From Pontibacter liquoris (lineage in GTDB: Bacteria; Bacteroidota; Bacteroidia; Cytophagales; Hymenobacteraceae): a DNA stretch of 64,000 nucleotides. How positions within the stretch are numbered: the first letter of the stretch is position 1; each line of letters starts with the position of its first letter. A program made the translations under genes and the position numbers. The DNA lies in contig NZ_JALEBG010000002.1 of NCBI RefSeq assembly GCF_022758235.1, positions 434,001 through 498,000 on the forward strand. The letters are read 5' to 3'. The notes under the pieces were generated by a model. That model was given only the letters and a program-made list of their open reading frames with translations. It made no database searches and was not told where the DNA came from. Below are positions 28,271 through 37,345 of this stretch, in pieces.

Positions 28271-29296
28271 CTATCTCTTTTGAAGAGACAGCTGCCAATC
28301 CCAGGCACTCTTCATTGCCTCTTCCAGCGTGCTGGTGGTTTTAAAGCCTAATTCTTCTGTAGCCTTGGTTACGTCAGCATAGATCTTGGGTACATCGCCG
28401 GGGCGGCGCGGACCGATTTTATAGTTCAGCTTCTGGCCGGTTGCCCGCTCAAAGGCCTGCACTGCTTCCAGCACAGTGTTGCCATGGCCTGTACCCACAT
28501 TAAAGAATTCCAGATCCTGTACCTTGTCCTGCAGCAGTCTTTCCACAGCCACTACGTGTGCTTTGGCCAGATCCACCACATGCACGTAATCACGTACGCA
28601 GGTACCATCAGCTGTATCGTAATCGTTGCCAAAAATGGTCAGTTCTTTGCGAATGCCAGCTGCGGTCTGTGTGATAAAGGGCACCAGGTTACTCGGTACG
28701 CCCAGCGGCAGCTCTCCGATCTTAGCCGAAGGATGCGCCCCGATAGGGTTAAAATAGCGCAGGGCGATGCTCTTCATGGTGCTGCCGCTGTGAGCCAGGT
28801 CGGTCAGGATCTCTTCGCACACTTTTTTGGTGTTACCGTATGGCGAGTTGGCTTTCTGCACCGGCGTTTCTTCGGTTACCGGAAGTTTTTCGGGGATACC
28901 ATACACAGTGCAGGACGAGGAGAACACCAGGTTGAAAATGCTGAACTCCTGCATTACCTGCAGCAGTGTTACCAGTGATCCCACATTGTTGTGATAATAC
29001 TTGAGCGGCTCGGCCACCGATTCGCCTACAGCTTTGTAGGCGGCAAAGTGAATGACGCCGGCAATATCCTTTTCCTGCTCAAACACCTTGCGCAACGCCG
29101 CTGCATCTGTGCAGTCAACCCGGTGGCAAGGCACCTCGCGGCCAAGTATGGCAGCAATGCCCTGCAAAGCACTTTCCTCTGAATTTGAAAAATTATCAAC
29201 GATTACGGGTGTATACCCCGCTTCAGTTAATTCTACTACCGTGTGAGAGCCAATATAACCTGCACCGCCGGTTACCAGTATTTTTTTACTTGCCAA
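28271..29296 (-). CDS. galE: UDP-glucose 4-epimerase
   Basis: The 341-residue extended SDR enzyme interconverts UDP-glucose and UDP-galactose with bound NAD. Signatures are TGGAGYIGSHTV (9-20), HFAAYKAVGES, SSSCTVYG and the catalytic YGNTKKVCE. The C-terminal GPRRPGDVPKIYAD is typical. The best start is TTG 29296, since it gives the normal N-terminus and no ATG lies nearby. It is transcribed toward the rfb operon from its own promoter, with an 85-bp gap between its stop and the rfbB start. Together they supply nucleotide sugars for surface polysaccharide. Confidence 0.96.
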   Translation of the reverse strand: MASKKILVTGGAGYIGSHTVVELTEAGYTPVIVDNFSNSEESALQGIAAILGREVPCHRVDCTDAAALRKVFEQEKDIAGVIHFAAYKAVGESVAEPLKYYHNNVGSLVTLLQVMQEFSIFNLVFSSSCTVYGIPEKLPVTEETPVQKANSPYGNTKKVCEEILTDLAHSGSTMKSIALRYFNPIGAHPSAKIGELPLGVPSNLVPFITQTAAGIRKELTIFGNDYDTADGTCVRDYVHVVDLAKAHVVAVERLLQDKVQDLEFFNVGTGHGNTVLEAVQAFERATGQKLNYKIGPRRPGDVPKIYADVTKATEELGFKTTSTLEEAMKSAWDWQLSLQKR

Positions 29297-29424
29297 TGTC
29301 GTATCAGTTTAGTTCTTAGTTCAATTTATTTTTATATTTTATCAGGGCAATAACAGCCTGCTCATGTAACGTAAATACTTTATACTTCTGATAAATGCTG
29401 CCGTGCCGCTGCTGTACGTGGCTA

Positions 29425-29454
29425 CAAAGGTAAGAGTTTGAGAATGCTACACAA
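29425..29454 (-). promoter_or_regulatory. Putative galE promoter
   Basis: On the minus strand TTG (29452-29454), a 19-base spacer and TACCTTTG (29425-29432) form a near-consensus Bacteroidota promoter. The predicted message would have a leader of about 120 bases before the TTG start of galE. Confidence 0.65.
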
Positions 29455-29484
29455 CGTGCTTTTGCTCAAGCAGCTTTGTCAGCT

Positions 29485-30339
29485 TTACCGCACAGCGCGT
29501 ACCATCCGGTCCTTCCCTATCAGGTCTTTTATTACTGCAGCTTCCGTAAAACCGGCCTGCAGCAACAATTCCTGCACCTGTGCGCCATAGCGCTCGTTTA
29601 TTTCGAAGTATAACGTTCCGCCTTCTTTTAAAAGCCCCAGCGCTACCGCTGCAATTCTTCTGTAATATTTCAGGGCGTCCGTATCGGGTACAAAAAGGGC
29701 CAGATGGGGCTCGTAGGCCAGCACATTGGGGCGCATCTGCTGCTTTTCTTCCTCCAGCACATACGGCGGGTTGCTGGTGATAATGTCTAGCGATGCGACA
29801 GCTATACTCTGCACCGGCTCAAAAATATCCTGCTGCAGCCAGGTGACCGGCAGCTTATACTTTGCCGCATTGCTTCTGGCCACCGCCAGGGCTCCTTCCG
29901 AAATCTCCAAACCGTATACCTGCGCACTTGCCATGTTTGCTGATAGCGCCAGCGGAATGCAGCCGCTACCGGTACAGATATCCAGCACCCGCAGTCCGGT
30001 GCGCCCTTTATGCTCCTTCAGCACCAGGTCCACCAGCTCTTCTGTTTCGGGTCGGGGTATGAGCACACGCTCGTCTACCTGTAACTCCAGTCCGTAAAAG
30101 TGCGCCAGCCCCAGCACATACTGCACCGGTTCCTGCTGCTGTAGCCGCAACACGGCCTGCTTCAGCTGCTCCTCCTGCCCCGGCGTAACAGGCTCCTGCT
30201 GGCTTAAGCTCAGCTGTACCCGCGACTTTTGCAGCACATGAGCTAGCAGCACCTGCGCAATGGCGCCGGCTTCCGGCTCCGGGTAGGCCGCGGCTATACT
30301 TTGTCTGACATACTGCTGCATTTGCTGAACGATGGCCAC
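29485..30339 (-). CDS. prmC: Peptide chain release factor N5-glutamine methyltransferase
   Basis: The 284-residue enzyme methylates the glutamine of the GGQ loop of release factors RF1 and RF2. It has an N-terminal helical domain (1-80), RPETEELVDLVL, the SAM motif VLDICTGSGCIPLAL and the substrate-glutamine motif TSNPPYV. The start codon is GTG 30339. It diverges from ribD across 155 bp. No neighbouring release factor gene is in the window. Confidence 0.95.
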   Translation of the reverse strand: MAIVQQMQQYVRQSIAAAYPEPEAGAIAQVLLAHVLQKSRVQLSLSQQEPVTPGQEEQLKQAVLRLQQQEPVQYVLGLAHFYGLELQVDERVLIPRPETEELVDLVLKEHKGRTGLRVLDICTGSGCIPLALSANMASAQVYGLEISEGALAVARSNAAKYKLPVTWLQQDIFEPVQSIAVASLDIITSNPPYVLEEEKQQMRPNVLAYEPHLALFVPDTDALKYYRRIAAVALGLLKEGGTLYFEINERYGAQVQELLLQAGFTEAAVIKDLIGKDRMVRAVR

Positions 30340-30365
30340 GGCTATACTTTGGGTTAGATTTTAGG

Positions 30366-30373
30366 TACCTTTG
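30366..30373 (+). promoter_or_regulatory. Putative -7 promoter box (TACCTTTG) of ribD
   Basis: The box TACCTTTG, followed by CAAAAG, lies about 120 bp before the ribD start. A TTTG at 30348-30351 is 14 bases upstream, shorter than the usual spacer. No FMN riboswitch fold was seen in the leader, which instead holds a tandem (TCTAACTTTT-like) repeat at 30451-30492. Confidence 0.5.
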
Positions 30374-30494
30374 CAAAAGTAATGTTTATGATTTGAAGAT
30401 GTGGAAAATTGGAGATGTGAAGATGAATTTGCTCTTAGTTTAGCATCACATCAACTCTCTAACTTTTTAACGTTCTAACTTTTAACGCTCTACC

Positions 30495-31523
30495 TTGACC
30501 GACGAACTTTATATGCGACGCGCGCTGGAGCTGGCCAGGCTTGGCAGCAGCTATACCAGCCCCAACCCGATGGTAGGTTGTGTGGTGGTGCACCAGGGGC
30601 GCATCATTGGCGAGGGATGGCACAAACAGTACGGCGGCCCGCATGCCGAGGTAAACGCTATTGCCGCAGTAGAAGACAAAAGCCTGCTGCCCGAAAGCCG
30701 CGTGTATGTCACGCTGGAGCCTTGCTCGCACTACGGCAAAACGCCTCCCTGCGCCGACCTGCTCATCAATTCCGGTGTGAAGGATGTCGTGATCTGCAAC
30801 ACCGATCCGAACCCGCTGGTGGTGGGCCGCGGCATCAAAAAGCTGCTGGATGCTGGCGCCCAGGTAAAGGTAGGCGTGCTGGAGGACGAGGGGCTGGGAT
30901 TGAACAAACGTTTTTTCACCTTCCACAGTCAAAAGCGGCCGTTTATACTACTGAAATGGGCTGAAACGGCCGATGGGTTTGTAGCAGGCCCCAACTATGC
31001 GCCGTTGCAGATCAGTGGCAGGCTGGCGCAGCGACTGGCCCACAAGTGGCGCACCGAGGAGCAGGCCATTTTGGTAGGCACCCGCACCGCCTTGCACGAC
31101 AATCCCCGCCTGAACACGCGCTACTGGCTGGGCAAAAACCCACTTCGCCTTGTTATAGACAAGCAGCTTCAGTTACCAGCGCACCTGCACCTCTTCGACC
31201 AAAGCCAGCCAACGGTAGTGTACAACTACTCAAAACAGGAAGAACAGGAGAATATATACTTTGTAAAACTAAACGAGCAGGAACCACTTTTAGAACAGAT
31301 CATGCAGGACCTGCACCAGCGCAACGTGCTGTCTGTGCTGGTAGAGGGCGGCCCTGTTTTGCTGGAAAGCTTACTACTGGCGGGTTTATGGGATGAGGCC
31401 ATCATCTTCAGGAGCAAGGTTAAAATGCTGGGCAGCGGCATTAAAGCGCCCGCTATGCTGCACGGGCAGCTGCAAAACATCGATGACCTGGAAGCCGACT
31501 GGCTGCACCATTATTGCAGATAG
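30495..31523 (+). CDS. ribD: Bifunctional riboflavin biosynthesis protein RibD
   Basis: The 342-residue protein catalyses the deaminase and reductase steps of riboflavin synthesis. The N-terminal deaminase (1-145) has the zinc motif HAEVNAI with PCSHYGKTPPC. The C-terminal reductase (about 150-342) has ILLKWAETADGFVA, RTALHDNPRLNTR and VLVEGGPVLLES. The start is TTG 30495, or possibly ATG 30513. No other rib gene is adjacent, which is common in this phylum. Confidence 0.95.
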   Translation: MTDELYMRRALELARLGSSYTSPNPMVGCVVVHQGRIIGEGWHKQYGGPHAEVNAIAAVEDKSLLPESRVYVTLEPCSHYGKTPPCADLLINSGVKDVVICNTDPNPLVVGRGIKKLLDAGAQVKVGVLEDEGLGLNKRFFTFHSQKRPFILLKWAETADGFVAGPNYAPLQISGRLAQRLAHKWRTEEQAILVGTRTALHDNPRLNTRYWLGKNPLRLVIDKQLQLPAHLHLFDQSQPTVVYNYSKQEEQENIYFVKLNEQEPLLEQIMQDLHQRNVLSVLVEGGPVLLESLLLAGLWDEAIIFRSKVKMLGSGIKAPAMLHGQLQNIDDLEADWLHHYCR

Positions 31524-31652
31524 CTGGTTGTGAGTTGTTGATAGCTTTGGAGCAGCAGCATTGGGCCTGTTCATACACTGCTTTGCATCATCAACTAGCA
31601 GCACATTACAAATATTCCGTTATTCAAAATTCAGTTATTCAAACTTAAATAC

Positions 31653-32135
31653 ATGGCAGAATCATTATTTATAGACCAAAGCCTCAGCAAAGAGGAGAAG
31701 TATAAAGCCTTGCTTCCGCAGCTGGAAGCGCTGGTAACCGGCGAAACAGACCTGATCGCCAATCTGTCGAACACCATAGCGGCACTGAAGCAAAGTATGG
31801 GTTTCTTTTGGATAGGCGTTTACTTCAACAAAGAGGGTCAGCTGGTGCTGGGTCCGTTTCAGGGGCCGATTGCCTGCACGCGTATTCCGTACCACAAAGG
31901 CGTATGCGGTGCCAGCTATACCCGCCGCGAAACGATCCTGGTGCCGGATGTAGAGGCTTTTCCGGGGCACATTGCCTGCGCCAGCGAGTCTAAGTCTGAG
32001 ATCGTGCTGCCAGCCATTAAGCATGGCGAAGTGCAGCTGGTACTGGACGTAGACAGCGACAAACTAAGCGACTTTGACGAAGTAGACCAAAAGTACCTCG
32101 AGCAGGTCATCAAGCTGATCGAAAGCTGGTATTAG
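31653..32135 (+). CDS. msrC: Free methionine-(R)-sulfoxide reductase (GAF domain)
   Basis: The 160-residue single GAF-domain protein should reduce free L-methionine-(R)-sulfoxide with thioredoxin. The three family cysteines are at Cys75 and Cys85 (GPIACTRIPYHKGVCG) and Cys109 (GHIACASESKSEIVLP). Their spacing of 10 and 24 residues equals that of the E. coli enzyme (84, 94 and 118). It stands alone after ribD with a 129-bp gap that holds another short-period repeat (TTATTCAAA-like, 31613-31641). The start is ATG 31653. Confidence 0.94.
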   Translation: MAESLFIDQSLSKEEKYKALLPQLEALVTGETDLIANLSNTIAALKQSMGFFWIGVYFNKEGQLVLGPFQGPIACTRIPYHKGVCGASYTRRETILVPDVEAFPGHIACASESKSEIVLPAIKHGEVQLVLDVDSDKLSDFDEVDQKYLEQVIKLIESWY

Positions 32136-32142
32136 TTTTTGC

Positions 32143-32270
32143 GTATCACGACACACGTATCGCGTAGCACGAATTTCTTCATAAGTATAAAAACACCAAT
32201 GCCGCTGTAGTTTATACTTACAGCGGCATTGGTGTTTTTATCGTGTTACTTGATACGTGTGTCGTGATAC
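32143..32270. repeat. Nested 128-bp palindrome
   Basis: The outer arms GTATCACGACACACGTATC (32143-32161) and their perfect complement (32252-32270) extend imperfectly inward to about 31 bp. They enclose an inner perfect hairpin at 32188-32239. A heptamer copy (AAGTATA, 32183) flanks the inner stem and another (TATACTT) sits in its loop. It lies between convergent genes msrC and psd. Confidence 0.85.
32188..32239. terminator. Bidirectional terminator between msrC and psd
   Basis: AAAAACACCAATGCCGCTGTA and its exact complement make a 21-bp stem with runs of A and T at the outer ends, so it can end transcription from both convergent genes. Confidence 0.88.
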
Positions 32271-32277
32271 GGATAGC

Positions 32278-32961
32278 TTACCCAAACAAAGTTGGTACTT
32301 CTGTCTTTAGCTGAGCAATAACGGTTTCGCCGCCTTTTGTTTTCTGGCCCAACTGCACTTTTATGTCGGTGTCCAGGGGCACGAACACGTCTACGCGGGA
32401 GCCGAATTTGATGAAGCCGAACTCCTCACCCTGGCTTACTTCATCGCCTTCGTTCACATACCAGACGATGCGGCGGGCCATAGCGCCGGCAATCTGCCGG
32501 AAAAGCACTTCGGGGCCAGCCGTAGACTCTACCACTACTGTGGTGCGCTCGTTCTGGGTGCTCGATTTGGGGTGCCAGGCCACAAAGTAATTGCCCGGGT
32601 GATACTTGAAATATTTTACAATGCCGGACACCGGGTTACGTGTTACGTGCACGTTGATCGGCGACATGAAAATAGAGATCTGCTTGCGCTTATCTTTAAA
32701 GTATTCCGTTTCCTCCACTTCCTCGATCACCACCACCTTGCCGTCGGCAGGGGCTACGAGCAGATCCTCGTGCAGCAGCAGGTTGCGGTAAGGGCTACGG
32801 AAAAACTGCAGGATCAGCAGAAAGAGGACGGCAGATACAGCTGAGAAAATCTTATTAAAGGTGTTGTTTTCTGCATTGAAATTGTAGAGCAGCAGGTTGA
32901 GCACTATCAAGATCAGTAGCGTAATAAATAGAATTCTTCTTCCTTCTTTGTGAATCTTCAT
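32278..32961 (-). CDS. psd: Phosphatidylserine decarboxylase-family protein
   Basis: The 227-residue enzyme is the short PSD-A form that makes phosphatidylethanolamine. Two membrane-associated hydrophobic segments occupy about 10-52. The body has VAPADGKVVVIEEV, PINVHVTRNPVSG, GNYFVAWHPKSS and the self-cleavage site FIKFGSRVDVF, where the serine becomes the pyruvoyl group. The nearby cdsA makes CDP-diacylglycerol, the precursor of phosphatidylserine; gdhA lies between them. The start is ATG 32961. Confidence 0.95.
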   Translation of the reverse strand: MKIHKEGRRILFITLLILIVLNLLLYNFNAENNTFNKIFSAVSAVLFLLILQFFRSPYRNLLLHEDLLVAPADGKVVVIEEVEETEYFKDKRKQISIFMSPINVHVTRNPVSGIVKYFKYHPGNYFVAWHPKSSTQNERTTVVVESTAGPEVLFRQIAGAMARRIVWYVNEGDEVSQGEEFGFIKFGSRVDVFVPLDTDIKVQLGQKTKGGETVIAQLKTEVPTLFG

Positions 32962-32997
32962 CAGTTAGTTTATTTGCCGCAGGTACTAGTATAAGAT

Positions 32998-33032
32998 ATA
33001 ATAGCCCATCCTGTTACGTAGATGGGCTATTA
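32998..33032 (-). terminator. Terminator of gdhA
   Basis: ATAATAGCCCATC pairs perfectly with GATGGGCTATTAT around a nine-base loop, 52 bp beyond the gdhA stop and upstream of psd. Confidence 0.8.
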
Positions 33033-33083
33033 TCCTGCTTCAAAATTATATAAACTTTCGTTTATTCCAGCAAAAATTATCGC

Positions 33084-34358
33084 TTAGAAGCCGCCACGGT
33101 ATTTGTAGGTCATGGCAACTTTATCAATAGCGACAATATAGGCGGCAATACGCATAGGTACATTATACTTCTGCGAGGCAGCATACACCCGCTCAAAAGA
33201 CTCTTTCATGATACGCTCGGCACGCTCATTTACGCGGTCTATCGTCCATTTAAAGCCCATACGGTTCTGCACCCACTCAAAGTAAGACACCGTTACCCCA
33301 CCGGAGTTGGCCAGGATATCAGGCACCACCATAATGCCTTTTTCGTTGATGATCTTATCGGCTTTGTAAGACGTTGGCCCGTTAGCGCCTTCCACAATCA
33401 GCTTGGCCTGTATCTTCTCTACGTTATGGATGGTGATCACATCTTCCACTGCAGCTGGCACCAGCACATCTACTTTAGAAGTCAGTAGCTCATCCGGGTC
33501 CATTTGCTCGGCACCTTTAAAGCCTTCCAGGCGGCCATTGTTGCCGTTCTTGTACTCGATAGCGTCATCAATGTTGATGCCCTTTTCATTCCAGTAGGCG
33601 CCGCTCACATCACTTACGCCCAGTATCTTCACGCCACGGTCAGCCATCAGTTTAGCAGCCCACGAGCCCACATTTCCAAACCCCTGCACGGCAGCCGTAG
33701 ATTTTGCAGGATCCATGCCCAGCTTTTCCATAGCAGCCATCGCCGACACCATCACGCCACGGCCGGTTGCTTCTACGCGGCCCAGCGAGCCACCCAATAC
33801 CAGCGGCTTGCCCGTTACCACCGCGTGCACGGTAGAGCCTTTTGTCTTGGAGTATTCGTCCATCAGCCAGGCCATCTCGCGGGGGCCGGTGCCCATGTCA
33901 GGCGCCGGAATATCCTGATCCGGACCAAAAATATCAATCAATGATTGGGTATACGCTCTTGTCAGACGCTCTATTTCGCCGGCAGACATCGAGTACGGGT
34001 CGCAGATAATGCCCCCCTTCGCTCCGCCATAAGGAATATCCACCACGGCACACTTCCAGGTCATCCAGGCAGCAAGTGCCTTTACTTCGTCCAGAAACAC
34101 ATCCGGCGCGTAGCGGATACCGCCTTTAGACGGTCCCAGAATGGTGGAGTGAATCACACGGTATCCTTCGAACACGCGTACTTTACCATCATCCATGGTA
34201 ACCGGAATATTTACGATAACCTGACGTGTAGGGGATTTAAGGACGTTGTATGTCTCTTCATCTAACCCCAGCACTTCAGCAGCAATGTTGAAACGCGACA
34301 TCATCGATTCGAAAGGATTTTCCCTATCTTTTATCGGCGCAGGCTCTTTATATAACAT
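33084..34358 (-). CDS. gdhA: Glutamate dehydrogenase (Glu/Leu/Phe/Val dehydrogenase family)
   Basis: The 424-residue enzyme interconverts glutamate and 2-oxoglutarate plus ammonia. It has the substrate-binding KGGIRYAPD, the catalytic lysine in YGGAKGGIICDP, and the cofactor loop GFGNVGS. Length and order match hexameric catabolic glutamate dehydrogenases, probably NAD-linked. It is one of three paralogous amino-acid dehydrogenases in this window, with those at 44094 and 55497. It is monocistronic with a terminator at 32998. Confidence 0.94.
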   Translation of the reverse strand: MLYKEPAPIKDRENPFESMMSRFNIAAEVLGLDEETYNVLKSPTRQVIVNIPVTMDDGKVRVFEGYRVIHSTILGPSKGGIRYAPDVFLDEVKALAAWMTWKCAVVDIPYGGAKGGIICDPYSMSAGEIERLTRAYTQSLIDIFGPDQDIPAPDMGTGPREMAWLMDEYSKTKGSTVHAVVTGKPLVLGGSLGRVEATGRGVMVSAMAAMEKLGMDPAKSTAAVQGFGNVGSWAAKLMADRGVKILGVSDVSGAYWNEKGINIDDAIEYKNGNNGRLEGFKGAEQMDPDELLTSKVDVLVPAAVEDVITIHNVEKIQAKLIVEGANGPTSYKADKIINEKGIMVVPDILANSGGVTVSYFEWVQNRMGFKWTIDRVNERAERIMKESFERVYAASQKYNVPMRIAAYIVAIDKVAMTYKYRGGF

Positions 34359-34452
34359 TGTTTATTATAATATTTAGAAGTGAGTGAGTAACCATTTACG
34401 CGGCAAAGTTGAGAATTATACTTACAACCTCCTACCGTGCGCCCGCAAATTT

Positions 34453-35283
34453 TTAGAATATTTTAAGGAAAGCCACGATGAACGGGATAGCCATCAGCAG
34501 GCTGTCGAAGCGGTCGAGGATACCGCCATGGCCCGGAAGCAGTGTGCCCGAGTCCTTTACGCCCAGGCTGCGCTTGAGCAGCGACTCGGTCAGATCGCCT
34601 AAAACACCGAAAATACCCACGATCAGGGCAATGCCAATCCATTGGTAGAGCTCTAGCTCGGTAAAGAACAGCGATAGCACATAACTCACAACCACTGAGA
34701 GCAGCGTGCCGCCGGCCCATCCTTCCCAGGTTTTGCCCGGCGAAATGCGTGCAAACAGCTTGTGCTTGCCAAAGCTTTTGCCACAAATATAAGCGCCTGT
34801 ATCAGCTGCCCAGATCAGCAGCAACAAGCCCAGGATGGGTTGCCAGCGGTAATAATCGCGTTGCAGGTAGCCCAGCAGGTGCAGCAGCGAAAACGGACCG
34901 GCTACGTACGCCACGCCCAATATAGTATAGGCAATGTTGGTAAACGGCTCCTCCTGCTTGCGGTAGAGCTCCAGAATAAAAGCCAGGAAAAGCACCGGTA
35001 GCGAAAGAAAGAGCAGCTCCGGAGGCATGGCTTCCTTTTCGATGAGGAATACTGACACAAAAAGCAACGCTCCCAGGCTTAAGCCCAGGCCGCGGTTGGG
35101 CTTAACGCCCTGCACGGCTACCAACCTGTAAAACTCGGCGATGCCCAGCAGCGTGAGGCCCAGAAACAGCACAAAGTAGGTCCACTCGTTAAGCAGAATG
35201 CCGCCTATGAAAACGGCGGCGCCCAGTACGCCAATAATCGTTCGTTGCTGAAAGTTGCTAAGGGTGGCTATTTTTTTGTTCAT
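34453..35283 (-). CDS. cdsA: Phosphatidate cytidylyltransferase
   Basis: The 276-residue membrane enzyme makes CDP-diacylglycerol from phosphatidate and CTP. It has about seven to eight membrane segments and the family signature SPGKTWEGWAGG followed by GDLTESLLKRSLGVKDSGTLLPGHGGILDRFDS near the C-terminus (the D...K...D pattern binds metal). It starts at ATG 35283, 50 bp after the CPBP protease gene at 35334 on the same strand, so the two may be cotranscribed. Confidence 0.96.
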   Translation of the reverse strand: MNKKIATLSNFQQRTIIGVLGAAVFIGGILLNEWTYFVLFLGLTLLGIAEFYRLVAVQGVKPNRGLGLSLGALLFVSVFLIEKEAMPPELLFLSLPVLFLAFILELYRKQEEPFTNIAYTILGVAYVAGPFSLLHLLGYLQRDYYRWQPILGLLLLIWAADTGAYICGKSFGKHKLFARISPGKTWEGWAGGTLLSVVVSYVLSLFFTELELYQWIGIALIVGIFGVLGDLTESLLKRSLGVKDSGTLLPGHGGILDRFDSLLMAIPFIVAFLKIF

Positions 35284-35333
35284 GAAAGGGTGCGTGTCGG
35301 CAGGGCAATGCTAATGGCCAGGTGTTTTAAGGT

Positions 35334-36308
35334 TTATATATTCTCTTCTTCGCGGGCTACTTCTACTTCGGCCATGCCCTCGGGGCGCACCGGCAGGTCC
35401 ATAAAGCGCTGGTAAAGGTAGTATAACACGGCTGCGCTCAGCACCACCGAGAGCAGGACCGTATACCAGGGCATGGCCTCGGTACTCTCCACATCAAAGC
35501 CGGTCATTTGCTTGGTTTGCTGCAGGTAGAGCAGAAACACGGTAAAGCCGTTGTTCACAAAGTGAGCGATCATGGGCACAATAAGGCGGCCCGACCAAAA
35601 GTATAAATATCCGAACAGGGCACCAAGTATAGCACGGGGAACAAACCCGAAGAATTGCACATGTATGGCGGCAAACACCAGTGCAGCCACCCAAACGGCC
35701 ACATGCATGTTGCCCGTCCAGCGGTGCAGCTGGCGCTGCAATACACCCCTGAAGATCAGCTCCTCGCCAATGGCCGGTATCACGGCAATCACCACAAGGC
35801 CCACCAGCAGGAGTGGCAATGTGCTGAAGTCGGCCAGCAGTTTGGTCATTTGCTCAGCCTGGCGCTCTTCGGTGCGTGCCCACTCCTCAAAGCCTTTTAA
35901 AAACTCGGGAAAGTGGATACCAGCGTTCCAGTTGATCACCAGCGAGTTGAAGGGCATGATGAGTATAATGAGCAGGCCGCTGAGCAGCACCAGCAAAAAC
36001 GCGGGGCGCTCTTTCCAGCTCAGGTAGGGCCCCAAATGGTAGCCCATGGCCAGCAACAGAAAAAGCGGTGCCACGATAAACATAAAAAAAGAGGTGATAC
36101 CCTGGTAAAACATCAGCGCTGCTGCGGCATTGGGGTTAGCCGTAGGGTTTGCCAGCGTATCAGCCAGCTGAAAAATACTTACACCATACAAAGGCTCTCC
36201 GAGCACACTATAAAGAAAGTAGGCGACAAAAATGCCTCCTATCATAAATGCAATCAGTAATAATAGCACCAGCATTGGGTGTGCGTCCTTCGAGATGAAA
36301 CCTTTCAT
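35334..36308 (-). CDS. CPBP-family intramembrane metalloprotease
   Basis: The protein of about 324 residues has eight or so membrane segments. The CPBP/Abi motifs are visible: GEELIFRGVLQRQ with the paired glutamates and arginine (motif 1), FAAIHVQFFGFVPR (motif 2 histidine) and MIAHFVNNGFTVF (motif 3). Members cleave prenylated or other membrane peptides, or act in bacteriocin self-immunity; the substrate is unknown. I chose ATG 36308 because the longer frame to 36440 overlaps the divergent dusB gene and adds non-conserved residues. The C-terminal 25 residues are an acidic cytoplasmic tail. Confidence 0.9.
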   Translation of the reverse strand: MKGFISKDAHPMLVLLLLIAFMIGGIFVAYFLYSVLGEPLYGVSIFQLADTLANPTANPNAAAALMFYQGITSFFMFIVAPLFLLLAMGYHLGPYLSWKERPAFLLVLLSGLLIILIMPFNSLVINWNAGIHFPEFLKGFEEWARTEERQAEQMTKLLADFSTLPLLLVGLVVIAVIPAIGEELIFRGVLQRQLHRWTGNMHVAVWVAALVFAAIHVQFFGFVPRAILGALFGYLYFWSGRLIVPMIAHFVNNGFTVFLLYLQQTKQMTGFDVESTEAMPWYTVLLSVVLSAAVLYYLYQRFMDLPVRPEGMAEVEVAREEENI

Positions 36309-36361
36309 AGCGTGATATAGGTTTAATTGACGTAAATTTACGCGAAAAAATAGATTTTGCT

Positions 36362-37345
36362 TTGGTAAAGATAGCGAACATAGAACTGGGTGAGTTTCCG
36401 TTGCTGCTGGCTCCAATGGAGGATGTAAGTGATCCGCCATTCCGGAAAGTGTGCAAAGCCAATGGCGCTGACCTGATGTATACGGAGTTTATATCCTCTG
36501 AGGGTTTGATACGTGATGCAGCGAAAAGCATACAAAAATTGGACATCTTTGATTACGAGCGTCCCATCGGTATTCAGATTTTCGGCTCTGATATTGACTC
36601 CATGCGCGAGGCGGCTATCGTTTCCTCGCAGGCAGGCCCGGACCTGATCGACATCAATTATGGCTGCCCGGTAAAGAACGTGGCCTGCAAAGGCGCCGGT
36701 GCGGCTCTGCTGCGCGACATCCCGAAGATGGTAAAAATGACCGAGGAGATCGTGAAAGCCACCCACCTGCCGGTAACGGTAAAAACTCGCCTGGGCTGGG
36801 ACGAAGACACCAAGTATATTGTGGAAACCGCCGAACGCCTGCAGGATATTGGCATACAAGCGCTCAGCATACATGGCCGCACCCGCGTGCAGATGTATAA
36901 AGGCGAGGCCGACTGGACCCTGATTGCGGATGTGAAAAACAACCCGCGCATGAAGATACCGATCTTTGGCAACGGCGACATTGACTCGCCGCAGAAGGCG
37001 CTGGAATATAAAAACAAGTATGGCGTGGATGGCATCATGATCGGCAGGGCAAGTATAGGCCATCCGTGGATCTTTAACGAGATCAAGCATTATATGAAAA
37101 CCGGCCAGGAGCTGGCACCGCCAACCCTGGAGGAGCGCGTGGAAGTATGCCGCCAGCATTTTACGCACTCGCTGGAGTGGAAAGGCGACAAGCTGGGCAT
37201 TTTTGAAATGCGCCGCCACTATACCAATTACTTCCGTGGTCTGTCGCACTTCAAGCCACTGCGCATGCGCCTGGTGCAGTCAGAAGACATCAATGAGATC
37301 TACGACACGCTGGACGAGATCGCCCAGACCATGAGCTATGTATAA
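36362..37345 (+). CDS. dusB: tRNA-dihydrouridine synthase
   Basis: The 327-residue flavoenzyme reduces uridines in tRNA. It has LLAPMEDVSDPPFR near the N-terminus, the FMN-barrel stretch GCPVKNVACKGAGAALL with the catalytic Cys, KTRLGWDED, SIHGRTRVQMYKG and GNGDI. DusB identity rests on the overall pattern. The start is TTG 36362, needed to include the conserved VKIANIELGEFPLLLAPMED beginning. It diverges from the CPBP gene with only 53 bp between starts. Confidence 0.93.
   Translation: MVKIANIELGEFPLLLAPMEDVSDPPFRKVCKANGADLMYTEFISSEGLIRDAAKSIQKLDIFDYERPIGIQIFGSDIDSMREAAIVSSQAGPDLIDINYGCPVKNVACKGAGAALLRDIPKMVKMTEEIVKATHLPVTVKTRLGWDEDTKYIVETAERLQDIGIQALSIHGRTRVQMYKGEADWTLIADVKNNPRMKIPIFGNGDIDSPQKALEYKNKYGVDGIMIGRASIGHPWIFNEIKHYMKTGQELAPPTLEERVEVCRQHFTHSLEWKGDKLGIFEMRRHYTNYFRGLSHFKPLRMRLVQSEDINEIYDTLDEIAQTMSYV

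Noticed and set aside
30374..30494. Possible FMN riboswitch before ribD
   Set aside because: No conserved RFN stems are seen; the leader is a simple tandem repeat.
36309..36440. N-terminal extension of the CPBP protease
   Set aside because: It overlaps dusB and the added residues have no membrane-segment or family similarity; ATG 36308 is better.
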